A DNA stretch of 64,000 bases from Papaver somniferum (Eukaryota; Streptophyta; Magnoliopsida; Ranunculales; Papaveraceae), in the NCBI RefSeq assembly GCF_003573695.1, contig NC_039358.1, forward strand, positions 158,896,920 to 158,960,919. The letters run 5' to 3'. The notes below the pieces were generated by a model, which worked only from the letters and a program-made list of their open reading frames with translations, did not search any database and was not told the origin of the DNA. Positions 46,674 to 58,269 of the stretch are shown here, piece after piece. The translations under genes were made by a program, and so were the position numbers. Position 1 is the stretch's first letter. Each line of letters begins with the position of its first letter.

Positions 46674-48346
46674 GATGTCTTCTTTTTGGATTAGTTGGAA
46701 GAATAACTAGTGCTTTTAATAGCGATGATTGTGACTACACATAGCTATTTTTGTTTTCATCTTCTTATGTTATTTTTTAGGTTTTGGTTATTAAGTTCTA
46801 AAAATATTTGGAGGATGATGTTTATTGCAGTATTTTAATGGTTTGTGATATTGCAATATTTTTATGGGATATGTATTGTTTGCGTCCGTGAACTTGAAGG
46901 TCCCATATTTTGTCAAAAGTAAAGTCGTTCATGAATCGGTATTCTTATTGATGAACGGACGAATGGACTTTTGACATATACAAAAGTTAAGCCTACGTAA
47001 TCATGTATTTGATGGAAAATAAGATAAAATATTTTGTTCTACAAGGATAAAGTCTATTATGTTGTTATGATGGAAAATAGAATAGATCCTTGTATGTTAT
47101 CCACGGTATTGATCTTCATTGATCCATTTTATTTTACCGTGAAGGCTCCATTGTGTGTCTTATGTTTAGCACCTTACAACTAAGTCGATTTACCTTGGCT
47201 TTGTTGGTTGTTCCATAAGATGCTATATGTCGAGCATTAGGAACTAAATTAATCAACTAGTTTTATTATTTAGTTAGTACTCCATATGTCTTCTTTCTTA
47301 TGTCAAATACATGTACGGTTAAGGTTGTCATATTCTATAATGAACTTAGTCGGGGTTCCATAAGTTCTCTTATGTTGAACCCAAAATAATTAAATTGATT
47401 ACTTCAGTGGTTAGTTTGGTTGTTTGTATTCCAATTAGATTAATTATAGGTTCTCTTGTAATTAATCTAGTTGAGTTTTCATATATTCCACAAGTTCTTG
47501 TGTTGAGTATATGAAAGGGTACACTATCATGTTCTTTGGTTAATGTAGTCATATATTCCGTAAGGTTTTCCTTATGTTGAGTATTTGAACGGTTAAGTTA
47601 GTCATCTTCGTGTGATTGACTTAGTCGTAGCTCCGTGAGTTTACTTATGTTGAGCACTTTCAACTAAATTGATCACTTTTGTGGTTTGATTTAGTTGCGT
47701 ATTCCAATTGAATTAATCATGGGTTTACTTGTGATTAATTTGGTTGAGCTTTGGATATAGAAAATCATTCCTATGGTTTTTGGTGTCCAATAAAAAATCC
47801 TTCTTTTCTTTCGAAATTAAGGTCGCTCTTGTTGTTCTCTCGGGAATGACATCAAATGGGGGAGAGTTCTTTTGAACTTGTGCTTAATGGTAATAACTTG
47901 CGGGGAGTGCGGCTGTGGAATTTTATAGGGGTTATCTTGTATCTTAAAAATCCTTGATGAATGTTGTTAGCTTCGGCTATTAGACTGCATCTAAATTAAG
48001 TTGGTATGTATTTTTCTTCTGGTCATGAAATGTCTCTGTGGAAATTTCATTATGATCCCATTCTTGTACCTTTGCCAATTTTATTGAAAAAAAAAGGGAG
48101 AAATATTGTAGTTCACACTATAAATACATATGGTTTTCGGATCATTGTGTAAGGGGGAGTGGTTTCCATGATCAAGATGGAGTATTGACTAAGGGGGAGT
48201 GATACATATCACCGTAGTATTATTGTTAAAGTCGTGATACAATTGGACTTTGATGTTATATAATACTTCTATGACACTGTATAATAATGATCGAGAATCT
48301 CGATTTCTCTCATTGTTATAGCTACGGATCTTCAATAACGATGGTG
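46674..48346 (+). other. 3' non-coding region of copia-3
   Basis: Homologous (reverse complement) to 19802-22145 of copia-2, for example the stretch around 47790-47900 matching 20400-20530. It contains the stem-loop array at 47205-47660. No frame is conserved. It is interrupted at 48351/48352 and continues at 55703. Confidence 0.7.
47205..47660 (+). repeat. Stem-loop array, six units
   Basis: Units with CCATAAG-n-CTTATGTTGAGCA-type arms: about 47214 (CCATAAGATGCTATATGTCG), 47281, 47357 (CCATAAGTTCTCTTATGTTG), 47485 (CCACAAGTTCTTGTGTTGAG), 47556 (CCGTAAGGTTTTCCTTATG) and 47634 (CCGTGAGTTTACTTATGTTG). Arms of 5-6 bp pair across loops of about 4-6 nt; the 47485 copy has paired changes on both arms. 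Spacing is mostly 67-78 nt, with one double step. Confidence 0.65.
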
Positions 48347-48351
48347 CTAAA

Positions 48352-49877
48352 TGATTTAAATTTTTGAATCTCGATGGGGTTGTAGTAAATAGGATTCGTT
48401 TCAGACTTGTGAAGGAAATGGAATTTTTAGATTTAATAAAAATATATATACAAAAATATTAACAATGGGCGAGAGGTACCGGGACTAAGGATTTGTCCGA
48501 ATTCGCTACACATGGTTCATTCATATATTCTTTGACAGTTTAAAACTCAATAAAATTAACATGGTCTCTGATTTTGCCAAGATAGATTCTCAAAACATCG
48601 ATTGTAAGTCCTAAGCATGATGTATCAAAACACCTAAGCTAAGCATACATCATCAAATTAAATAACAACCAATTAATTCAAATCATATTTCAATTTTAAA
48701 TTAATGCAAAAGTCGTAAAAAAGAATAAAATAAATTTACCTGTGTATGAAATTCACCCTCCTCCGTCGTCCCAGTGTTGGGTTTAGATCATCATGATAAA
48801 AACACGCTCAAAATATTTATTTATTGCTCAAATGGTGTTTACAATGAAGAGAAGAAGAGAAAATGGTGTAAACAGCTAATGTGTGACCCACAGGAAGCGT
48901 CACAAAAGAACGATAAAAGGGAAGTGCTATTGTCGCTGTGGTTCTAAGACCCACACCTGCGACCCACGCCTGTGAGTCTGTTTCAATGTTGATAAACGAC
49001 TGTCCCTGCCAGTATGTTCTTCGTGTTCTTGGTGTTCTTCATCATCAGCAGGAGCAGAAACAGTGTTTCATCAACTCTTGATATCTCTCTCCTGAGCTCT
49101 CCTATCGACCCCAAACTCTCGACACCTCTTCTATGAGTCCCCAACACTCTATATATACTCCACAGGATCAAGAAGTCTCGCTATAACTCGAGATAATTCT
49201 CTCTTAACTCGGTTTGATGAAAAAATATTCTGGGAATATTTTCTTCCTTGATTTAGATTCTCACGCGTAGATTTCCATCCTAGTCACTCTATAAATGTTT
49301 ACACACGACCCACAATGTTGCTAGAGACCTCATGCATGAGCAGAACACGCTCAAATCTTCTCCAATCCCGTGTTCAACCCGTGTTTCCCTGTTTTGCATT
49401 CCGTGAATTATCCAGCTAATTCTGGCCAAATTTGATCGAACCAAAAGCCCAAAACGTGTTTGCTAGGACATATCACAACTTCCTACCAAAAATCAGCCAT
49501 TGAATCGCCCTAGAACACGTTCAAAAATTCCAACAAAACATCTGCCAGTTGATAGTATTTTTTTCCCGCCAATTTTTCGTTTTTGAATTTGGGAAGAAGA
49601 TGTCCTCCCCCCTAACCAGAACTGGGGTGCAAATAGCAGCTGTCTTTTGGGGTGACCTGGGGTGCCCCTTAGTAATTGAGGTGCCCCTTAACACACGGTG
49701 AGAGTCCGAATAACACGTGTCCTCCGGGGCTTTTACCAACTTTTCGAGCCGAATTTTCCAAAAAATGTTATTTTCCAAAGGTGCCTACAAACACATAAAA
49801 CACCAAAATTAGTACAAACTCGAGTGCCAACAATATATAATATTGAGATCAAATTAAACACAAAAATGTGTTTATAA
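48352..49877 (-). repeat. 3' LTR of Athila-like element
   Basis: 1526 bp, paired with 54184-55702. Its outer end reads TTATAAACAC where the partner has TGATAGACAC, so the terminal TG has mutated. ORF 48983-49171 is repeated in the other LTR (54807-54995) and is not a gene. Confidence 0.9.
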
Positions 49878-49878
49878 A

Positions 49879-49893
49879 ATACCCCCAAACTTA
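49879..49893 (-). other. 3' polypurine tract
   Basis: On the minus strand AAGTTTGGGGGTATT directly before the 3' LTR, preceded by CGTGGACAAGCAAATAA. Same form as at 2398-2412. Confidence 0.8.
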
Positions 49894-50559
49894 TTATTTG
49901 CTTGTCCACGAGCAAAATTTATTTTTGAAAAGATAAAAAGACTACACTTAGCACGTGCAGCAGGCCGTTAAACCGCTAGGTGGCCCTAGCGGCGGAGTGT
50001 TGTCTCCGGAGGGTTTACCAGAGGTGTACCCACAAAACCTTTACTCCTAATTGGTCACAAGTATCCAAAGAGCTATGAGGACATACATATTCTCAACCTA
50101 TCTCCAAGTAAGTAGAATGCCAGAGAAATTAAAGGTGTCAGCTCTAAACTGACTGAAGAAAAGGGGAGACACATCCGCACCACTGCTAGATAAAGAGATA
50201 TCCGCTACACATCTAGATAAACATTCTAATATGCGTCCGCTGCTTTACAGCTGGATAAGATTAGGAGAGAGATAAAAATGAGAGGGACATCTGCTACACA
50301 GCTGGACTAATTACGTGTGATGAGTTAAACCAGTGCTAGAAAGATCTTGTGCCACATTGAAAGCAGACTAACAAAGCAACCAAAATGCATCTTTCTTCGA
50401 CTCTCTCATAGTGCTCAGTAGAAACAACGTCTTCTTCGGTCTTCAATTGTTGATGATAAACTCTCGAACCTCATAGAACCTTGACAATTAACTCTTCTCT
50501 TCGATTTCTTGCTTGACTTATAAATTTCTTCTTCCCTATGGCCTTATTGAACAAAAAGA

Positions 50560-50640
50560 ACGTAATGATGTTTCATTCATTTTTCATTTTTTTTTTCATT
50601 TTTCATTTTTCATTTTTCATTTTTTTTTTTTTTTTTGAAA
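50560..50640. repeat. T-rich simple repeat
   Basis: (TTTTTCA)n-type tract followed by a long T run inside the element; the ORF 50538-50783 crossing it is an artefact. Confidence 0.85.
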
Positions 50641-51183
50641 ACAAAAAATTACAAGACAAAAATTTACATGGCCATGAGAGAAGGACTTTCAAAACTTGGA
50701 TCTTCGCAACTTGTGATGTCTTGGTATCATGGATTCTAACAACTTATATCATTTGCTCTTATAACTTCAACTTTGATTTTTGAATTATTCTCTTCTATTG
50801 TTGCTTCTAAACCTAAAACGTCTTCACTTTCTTCATAGATTTTGATGTCGCTCCGCTTGTTGATGATGATAAGTTTCTACTGAGAGAGAGTCGCAATCCA
50901 GTAACTAAGACTACATTGTGAGGTTTCTTTGTCTTTCTGGAATTTCCCTGACCTACTTTCCTTTCCATCATGTATGGTTTGGTCCATCACGGTTACCCTC
51001 TAAAAGGAACAAGTTCTCTCCTGAATTTCAAGGATCTCAATGTCTTTTTCTCTAATGTCTCAATAAGTTGTTATCTCTAGCATTCCAATTTCTATCTTTT
51101 CGGTGAGAAACAGTATGTAAACTTAGCTAACCGGATACCATGTGACGCTAGAAGTTTCAAAAGTGCAACTAAAAAGTTTCTCC

Positions 51184-51222
51184 CATACCCCCAAACTTAA
51201 ATCTAACATTGTCATCAATGTT
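51184..51222 (-). other. Hairpin plus internal polypurine-like tract
   Basis: On the minus strand AACATTG-ATGA-CAATGTT (7-bp arms) is followed by AAGTTTGGGGGTA. It matches 1178-1217 of the first element in sequence and order, about 1.3 kb upstream of the terminal tract. Confidence 0.55.
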
Positions 51223-51675
51223 CTAAAGATAAAATTAAAAGCATATGAACAAGGAGAAACTGTTACCATTTGAAGCAAAAGAGTTAAGGAAAGATATTAC
51301 CGTGTCGCATGAGATTGGGTTACCTCCCAAGAAGTGCTAAGTTTAAAGTCTTCAGCCAGACATTGGAAGGAATTAGTCACCTCATAGAATCAAAAAGTAA
51401 CAGCCGAAATAACTGTGGGTCTTCAAAACCAAAAAGAGCTGACCAAAGGAAACTACAATAACCCAAGAAAGTGAACAAGGATAGCATGCCCTTATCTAGT
51501 TCCTGATTAAGATATTTATATCTAATTGTGATTCAGTTTCAGGTTCTAAGAAAGGGTCTAAATAAAATATTTTCATTGGTTGCGTTTCTTCATAGGTGGG
51601 ATCCGAATCATTAGGTCCTAGAATCTGGAAAAACTCAAATATGATCTTAGAAGCGCACAATAATAACCTAAATAA

Positions 51676-53121
51676 CTAAGGATACTCTAAGTCAATAAGA
51701 TTTGACTTACAAAATTGACTATAATGAGAGTAGTGGTCACTCTTAAGCAAATGTGTCGATTCTACTTTCCTAAAGCATTTAGATTTAGTCTCACAACTTA
51801 ATATTCGACACATTTGAAATATAAACGTTCCCACATTTGGAAGAAAACTATTTGGTGGGAAAACAAATTCAATCTGGGTATCATAGCCTGGGCAAACCAC
51901 ATCAACCAGAGGATGGGTTTCTAACGACTGAACTTCTTCCTGGACATCATTAGGTTCGGGAAAACGAGTATGAAGGTAATCTTGTAAAATTGTCGAGGCA
52001 GAGATATCAAGTCCTAAGTGAAGGGACTTTCTGAGAGTTAAAGGTAAGGCACAAGTAAGGTGATAATCACCCCCAAACTTAGAGTTTTCAGTGTCTCTAG
52101 ATAGACTAGTTACAATCTCCCTAATTTCTGGATCATTAGATTCTTGAAAATGGTCAATTGATTCTTCTAATTTATTATCAGGTAGTGCATCTTTACTCAT
52201 CTCTACGGGTATATCTTCTTCATCTAATACTATTGTTTCTAAGTAGCTAGACTCTAAAACAACATTTTCGAAATAAACCCATTCCTCTAAACCACTATCG
52301 GCTTCGTAATTAAAAGGAAAAACTACATCGTCTAAAACGGTGGTATCCCTAATCAAATCCTCGTCCTTTTGAATAGGTGAATAATCATAAAAATTATTTG
52401 GATTTGAACTAGAAATAATATAATCATTATAAAGCTCAATTGGATTAATAGATTCCTGATCACTATGCCTACATATTTCAGATTCTTCATTACTACTATC
52501 CTCATCATCATAATAGTACAAAGATGATTGAACCTTATCTAAATAAGTAGTGTCTTTTATTCTAGCCTCGTCCTCTAAATTAGGCAAATATTCACTATTG
52601 ATATCAAGGGTAGAATTAGAAACCATATTTTGGAAATTTAGATTATTTCGAGCAGCATTAGCCAACTGTTCATTTTCTGCCTCTAGACGTGCCTGAATTT
52701 CACTGAGCATAACACTTATAGGTTTACCACTCTCGTTTATCATCTCAGAATATCGTGTACACTCTTATTTTGAACTATTCATTGCAACTAAACGTTTATA
52801 CGTCCTTTCAATACGTTGTTGGGTCTCTTCTAGAGATGGAACAGGTTCAGAAATATCATAATCAGGACTAGTTTCCAAAAACGAGTAAGTAGTACTACAA
52901 TGTTCCTGATTTTCTTGCTCGTAAGACCAATTCGCGTGTGGATAGTAATTGGGCTCACCATGGTATGAACCATAACCTTGAAAAGGTTGGCGTTCCCAAC
53001 TAATATTCCCACCATGGTCATAAAAATGATGATGTCCATATTCAAATTCAGATCGATACTCATTGTATTGGCTTCTGTCATACCAGTTCGACATTCTTAA
53101 TTGCAAGGGAATTCTACACAA
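51676..53121 (-). pseudogene. Single ORF of Athila-like element, one stop
   Basis: Frame from 53121 (or the MSNWYDRSQYNEY start at about 53094) to 51676, with one TAA at about 52762; about 480 codons. The N-terminal part is rich in Tyr, His, Gly and Asn (GYGSYHGEPNYYPHANWSY). Then comes an ETQQRIERTYKRLVAM helix, a long acidic middle (YYDDEDSSNEESEIC), and a C-terminal part with KFGGDYHL, GLDISASTILQDYL and ETHPLVDVVCPGYD. The last part shares GLx-SASxxLxDY and FGGD with the ORF at 3-992. No CCHC knuckle or enzyme motif. Its place after the primer site is that of gag, but gag identity is not shown by sequence. Could be a structural protein supplied in cis; unknown. Confidence 0.65.
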
Positions 53122-53819
53122 TCACAAACAAGGCTAACTCGACCAAATTAAACCTACTGATTTATAGCAAACAAAAAGCATGATGGCTCCACTTAGATTG
53201 TTTCTAAACCAGCTTCTAATCCTTCGAAATGGAATTCGTTACAATTTAAGCAAACCCCTCTGGAATCAATCCGAGTCAAAGTAAGTTGAATTGAGGCGAG
53301 GGAAGCTCAGTGGAGCTTTGATACCCAAGGCCTCACCGCTATCACAAGGCGGCGCAGTCATGCATTCAACTCACAGAAACCATCATGAACTTCGAAGTAT
53401 GCTAAAAGAGTAACCAATATTTTTCGAACGACTTTCCTACTAAGCTCGTTACCCTATTGGTCTCGTTCTAATCAAATTTTAAGCTTGGGTTCGCGTTAGG
53501 TTTCGTTTACTTAAGGCGGGCAAGAAGGGAACGGTGATAAAATCTGAACCATTATCTTGTATTGGCCAGGCCTTGCCCTTTACTAGGAATTTAAAAACAG
53601 TCCAAATTCGTCCTCAATCAATGAATCACCTTAAGGAATACAGTAACTCGCTTACAGGAGATTCGAAAGTGTTTCGATGGACTTACCTCCCGTACCAGAC
53701 GGGAAATGAACCGTTGAAGTCGACTCGGGCCACGACTCCTATGTCATGTACGAACCCGAGGGGCCGAGACGATATAGTAATCGTCGTCCTTTCCTGCACA
53801 CAGTTTATATATAATTTTT

Positions 53820-53995
53820 TTATATATATAACCCTTCCGTAGGGTTTAAAATTAAAATAAATTGTCTAAAGTCCAGTCCAATGAAAAGAAAATACAAATA
53901 ATAATAATAATAATTACAAAAAATATAAAAATGGAAAGTCTCTTAAAAATAAAATAAAATAATTCTCTCTCTCTCTCTCTCTTTTTTTTCTTTAT
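53820..53995. repeat. AT-rich and microsatellite tracts in leader
   Basis: TATATATATA at 53820-53830, (ATA)n at 53897-53915, and (CT)n then T run at 53964-53990, all in the leader between ORF and 5' LTR. Confidence 0.85.
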
Positions 53996-54164
53996 TTTTT
54001 TGCTTTGTCTTTTTTCCTTCTCTTTTAGCTTTAAGCTTTGATTCCATGGTCTTTAGTATCCAACTTCAAACCTGTAATACAAAGACACAACCAAAGAGAC
54101 GTAAAAAGAACAAATGGAATAATAAAAATAATAAAAACCTAAAAATTCTACCAGAGCACAAATC

Positions 54165-54181
54165 CGCGTCGGCGGCGCCAA
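54165..54181 (-). other. Primer-binding site, Athila-like element
   Basis: On the minus strand TGGCGCCGCCGACGCGG lies 2 nt after the LTR end TTAAATCA. TGGCGCCG is the start seen in Athila-type sites; the rest departs from it. Confidence 0.65.
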
Positions 54182-54183
54182 AA

Positions 54184-55702
54184 TGATTTAAATTTTTGAT
54201 GGGGTTGTAGTAAATAGGATTCGTTTCAGACTTGTGAAGGAAATGGAATTTTTAGATTTAATAAAAATATATATACAAAAATATTAACAATGGGCGAGAG
54301 ATAATGGGACTAAGGATTTGGCCGAATTCACTACACAAGGTTCATTCATATATTCTTTGACAATTTAAAACTCAATAAAATTAACATGGACTCTGATTTT
54401 GCCAAGATAGATTCTCAAAACATCGATTGTAAATCCTAAGCATGATGTATCAAAACACCTAAGCTAAGCATACATCATCAAATTAAATAACAACCAATTA
54501 ATTCAAATTATATTTCAATTTTAAATTAATGCAAAAGTCATAAAAAAGAATAAAATAAATTTACCCGTATATGAAATTCACCCTCCTCCGTCGTCCCAGT
54601 GTTGGGTTTAGCTCATCATGATAAAAACACGCTCAAAATATTTATTTATTGCTCAAATGGTGTTTACAATGAAGAGAAGAATAGAAAATGGTGTAAACAG
54701 CTAATGTGCGACCCACAGGAAGCGTCACAAAAGAACGATAAAAGGTAAGTGCTATTGTCGTTGTGGTTTAAGACCCACACCTACGACCCACGCCTGTGAG
54801 TCTGTTTCACTGTTGATAAACGACTGTCCCTGCGAGTTTGTTCTTCGTGTTCTTGGTGTTCTTCATCATCAGCAGGAGCAGAAACAGTGTTTCATCAACT
54901 CTTGATTTCTCTCTCCTGAGCTCTCCTATCGACCCCAAACTCTCGACATCTCTTCTATGAGTCCCCAGCACTCTATATATACTCCACAGGATCAAGAAGT
55001 CTCGCTATAACTCGAGATAATTCTCTCTTAACTCGGTTTGATGAAAAATATTCTGGGAATATTTTCTTCCCTGATTTAGCTTCTCACGCGTAGATTTCCA
55101 TCCTGGTCACTCTAGAAATGTTTACACACGACCCACAATGTTGCTAGAGCCCTCATGCATGAGCAGAACACACTCAAATCTTCTCAAATCCCGTGTTCAA
55201 CCCGTGTTTCCCTGTTTTGCATTCCGTGAATTATCCAACTAATTCTGGCCAAATTTGATCGAACCAAAAGCCCAAAACGTGTTTGCTAGGAAATATCACA
55301 ACTTCCTACCAAAAATCAGCCATTGAAATCGCCCTAGAACACGTTCAAAAATTCCAACAAAACATCTGCCAGTTGATAGTATTTTTTTCCAGCCAATTTT
55401 TGGTTTTTGAATTTGGGAAGAAGATGTCCTCCCCCCTAACCAGAACTGGGGTGCGAATAACAGCTTCCTTTTGGGATGACCTGGGATGCCCCTTAGTAAT
55501 TGAGGTGCCCCTTATCTAGCGGTGAGAGTCCGAATAACACGTGTCCTCCGGGGCTTTTACCAACTTTTCGAGCCGAATTTTCCAAAAAATGTTTATTTTC
55601 CAAAGGTGCCTACAAACACATAAAACACCAAAATTAGTACAAACTCGAGTGCCAACAATATATAGTATTTAGATCAAATTAAACACAAAAATGTGTCTAT
55701 CA
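54184..55702 (-). repeat. 5' LTR of Athila-like element
   Basis: 1519 bp, TGATAGACACATTT...TTTAAATCA on the minus strand, with intact TG...CA ends. Confidence 0.92.
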
Positions 55703-55845
55703 CTAAACTTACAACCTTTGGGATCATTGGAGTACTTGGAAGGACGAAGATTTCAAGGAACGCTGAAGATTAGACTATGGAATAGGAGCCACTAAAGTTT
55801 ATCTTTTTTGTATTCCATATGTATTAATAGTTTTGTCACTAAAAT

Positions 55846-55861
55846 TGACAAAGGGGGAGAT
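55846..55861 (+). other. Polypurine tract, copia-3
   Basis: ATTGACAAAGGGGGAGAT directly before the 3' LTR TGTTAGAGC. Confidence 0.85.
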
Positions 55862-58269
55862 TGTTAGAGCATAGCTCGGTCAACCTCGCATGCGTTGTTA
55901 TCTCAAGCATGTTTGTCAATGTTAGTGATCAAAACTATAAGTCTTGATTTCTAGCCTACATAGCTAAGTCCCGGACTAGGATAGAAAAGTGTAGTTGAGC
56001 TCAAGGACTTCATGGCGATTCATCATACAACGACGAAGATCTATACAAGGAACCGTGGAACTTCATCAAAAAAAAGGTATGTGGAGACTTGAACTTATCT
56101 ATCACTCAAAAGTATATCTCTTATATCTCCTACTTCTTGTGAGACAAAAGTCATATGCTATATAGACTAGATCATACACATTTGACATTTCGAGCTGAGC
56201 ATTCATTGCTTATGTTTTATCTCGAAATCGTGTGTTGGTAAAGCGTTTCGCTTTGATCAAGTTTATCTTCACCTAGTGACGAAAGTCATGAAAAGTTTCA
56301 ATCACTTTGAGAATTGCTCTGACGTGAATCAGTCTGTGAATAACGGCTACATAGCGTCCTCTGAGAATGTCTCAATGATTGAAATGAGGGTTTAGATTAC
56401 ATAACCATGTATTCCTTGAACCGGAGTTTTCGAACTTTGTTGATCAAGAGAAATCGGGAGGATTGTGGAATTGGCTTGCCAAGTCCGCGAACTGCCGGAA
56501 GTTCTCGACCGAGAATTTCTACTGGGATTTTCCAAATACTCATTTGTGTGCTTAGTCCGCGAACTCAATCCGTGAACCCAGTCCGCGAACTGGAGAAAGT
56601 TCTCTTTCCGAGAATTTCTGCTGAATTTGGAAAACTCAACCGATTAATTTAAGTCTGCGAACTTATTTGTGAACTTAAGAGGTTATGATCTAAAGATGTG
56701 CTCTGAAACATGAAACATTAAACTATTAAGGAATGCTTTATGCAAACCGTGGCTATAATGTTCATGAGCCGACTCAATCGAATCGAACCATCTTTGCTTC
56801 AATTGTGTCTTGTGTAGTTACATAAGATCTCATAGCAATTGAACAACTCTTTAACTAGTTCATTTGAGTCAGTTGAACTAGTTATGGTGAAGAAGAACAA
56901 GGTTAATATGAAATGCTCAAATGGTTAACCTTTTGGGTTACTATGTTGATCCAACATACACATACACGTTTGGGCATGGTTTTCACGAACCCAGTAAACG
57001 TCTACCCAAGTGTGCGTGACAAGCTAAGTTTTCGATTTAACGGTTGAGAAATATTAGCTTGACTCTAAATCAGGTTTTCATCTAATGGTGAATATGGATT
57101 GCTTTGTAACTAAGGCAAAACCCTGATTTGAAGGCTATATAAAGGAGACGTCTAGCATTGTGCAAAACTAATCCCCACACGTCTGTGTGCTACTAGTGCG
57201 CCCGCTAGAGTCGGTCTCCATTAACCTTTGATTTTCTTCTCTAAAATCAGGTTAACGACTTAAAGACTTCATTGGGATTGTGAAGCCAGACCGATACTAC
57301 TTTATCGTAGTTGTGTGATCTGATCTTGCATTTTCTATCGTACGAGTACAATCGATTGATTGGCTTGAGATCGTGAGAGTTCTCCGATATGCAAGATAAA
57401 GAAGTCACAAACATCTTCGTCTCACTGTTTGTGATTCCTCGACAATCCGCTTGTGTAGTCAGGAAGGATTGTAGAGAGGTGATTGATAAATCTAGGCTTT
57501 TCTTCGGGAATATAAGACCGAATTATCAATTGGTTCCTGTTACCTTGATTTTATATCTAAAGACGAAACAAAACCTAGGGTTTATCTGTGGGAGACAAAT
57601 TTATCCTTTGATAGACTTTTCTGTGTGAGACAGATCTGTTTATTATCAAGTCTGTGATTTTGGGTTACAACAACTCTTGGTTGTGGGTGAGATCAGCTAA
57701 GGGAATCAAGTGTGCAGTATCCTGCTGGGATCAGAGGCGTAGGAGTACAACCGTACCTTGTATCATTGGGAGATTGATAGGGGTTCAACTATAGTCCAGT
57801 CCGAAGTTAGTTTGCAGTAGGCTAGTGTTTGTGGCGGCTTAATACAGTGTGTATTCAATCTGGACTAGGTCCCGGGTTTTTTTTGCATTTGCGGTTTCCT
57901 CGTTAACAAAACTTCTGCTGTCTGTGTTATTTCTTTTCCGCATTATATTTTATATAATTGAAATAATACAGGTTGTGCGTTCGTGATCATAAATTAGAAA
58001 TCCAACCTTTGGTTGTTGATTGATATTGATTGATCCTTGGACATTGGTCTTTGGTACCGTCCAAGTATTCCTTGTATTTGATAAAGACTCGCTATTGTTT
58101 TTAGCTTGAGTAAAAATCAAATCAAGAGAGAGATATTAACTCCTTGAGATACTTTTATCTAGATTGAGTCTGACTGTCTAGTTGATTCTCTAGCAAAGTA
58201 TTTCAGAGATAGTCCATACAGATTGTTGATCAAAATATTGGGTGGTGTTGTTAGACCCCCGCTTTTTCA
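55862..58269 (+). repeat. 3' LTR of copia-3
   Basis: 2408 bp, TGTTAGAGCATAGC...GCTTTTTCA. At about 56478-56670 it carries three or more AGTCCGCGAACT-type repeats like copia-1. The ORFs at 56407-56652 and 57389-57628 are within the LTR and unsupported. Confidence 0.9.

Larger units (their letters stand above)
48352..55702 (-). mobile_element. Complete Athila-like pol-less element
   Basis: LTRs 48352-49877 and 54184-55702, exact target duplication CTAAA (48347-48351 and 55703-55707). On the minus strand: 5' LTR, primer site TGGCGCCGCCGACGCGG, about 1 kb leader with simple repeats, one ORF (53121-51676), internal polypurine-like tract, about 1.3 kb non-coding, polypurine tract, 3' LTR. 7351 bp. 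No protease, RT, RNase H or integrase. The primer start TGGCGCCG is like Athila elements. LTR copies differ by scattered changes and small indels, so it is not very recent. Confidence 0.92.
34775..58269 (+). mobile_element. Copia-3: gag-only Ty1/copia element with two nested insertions
   Basis: Plus strand: truncated 5' LTR (34775-35457), primer site (35460-35471), gag (35524-36727 then 45651-46000), a second small ORF behind a TATA-like box (46311-46673), non-coding region with stem-loop array, polypurine tract, and full 3' LTR (55862-58269). Tat-B sits in gag (duplication GTATG) and an Athila-like element in the non-coding region (duplication CTAAA). Without these it is about 7.2 kb. No protease, integrase or RT. 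It is the best-preserved gag of the three copies. The target duplication of copia-3 itself cannot be checked because the 5' LTR start is lost. Confidence 0.88.

Noticed and set aside
48983..49171. ORF present twice (also 54807-54995), looking conserved
   Set aside because: Both lie at the same place in the two LTRs of one element; identity is due to LTR duplication.
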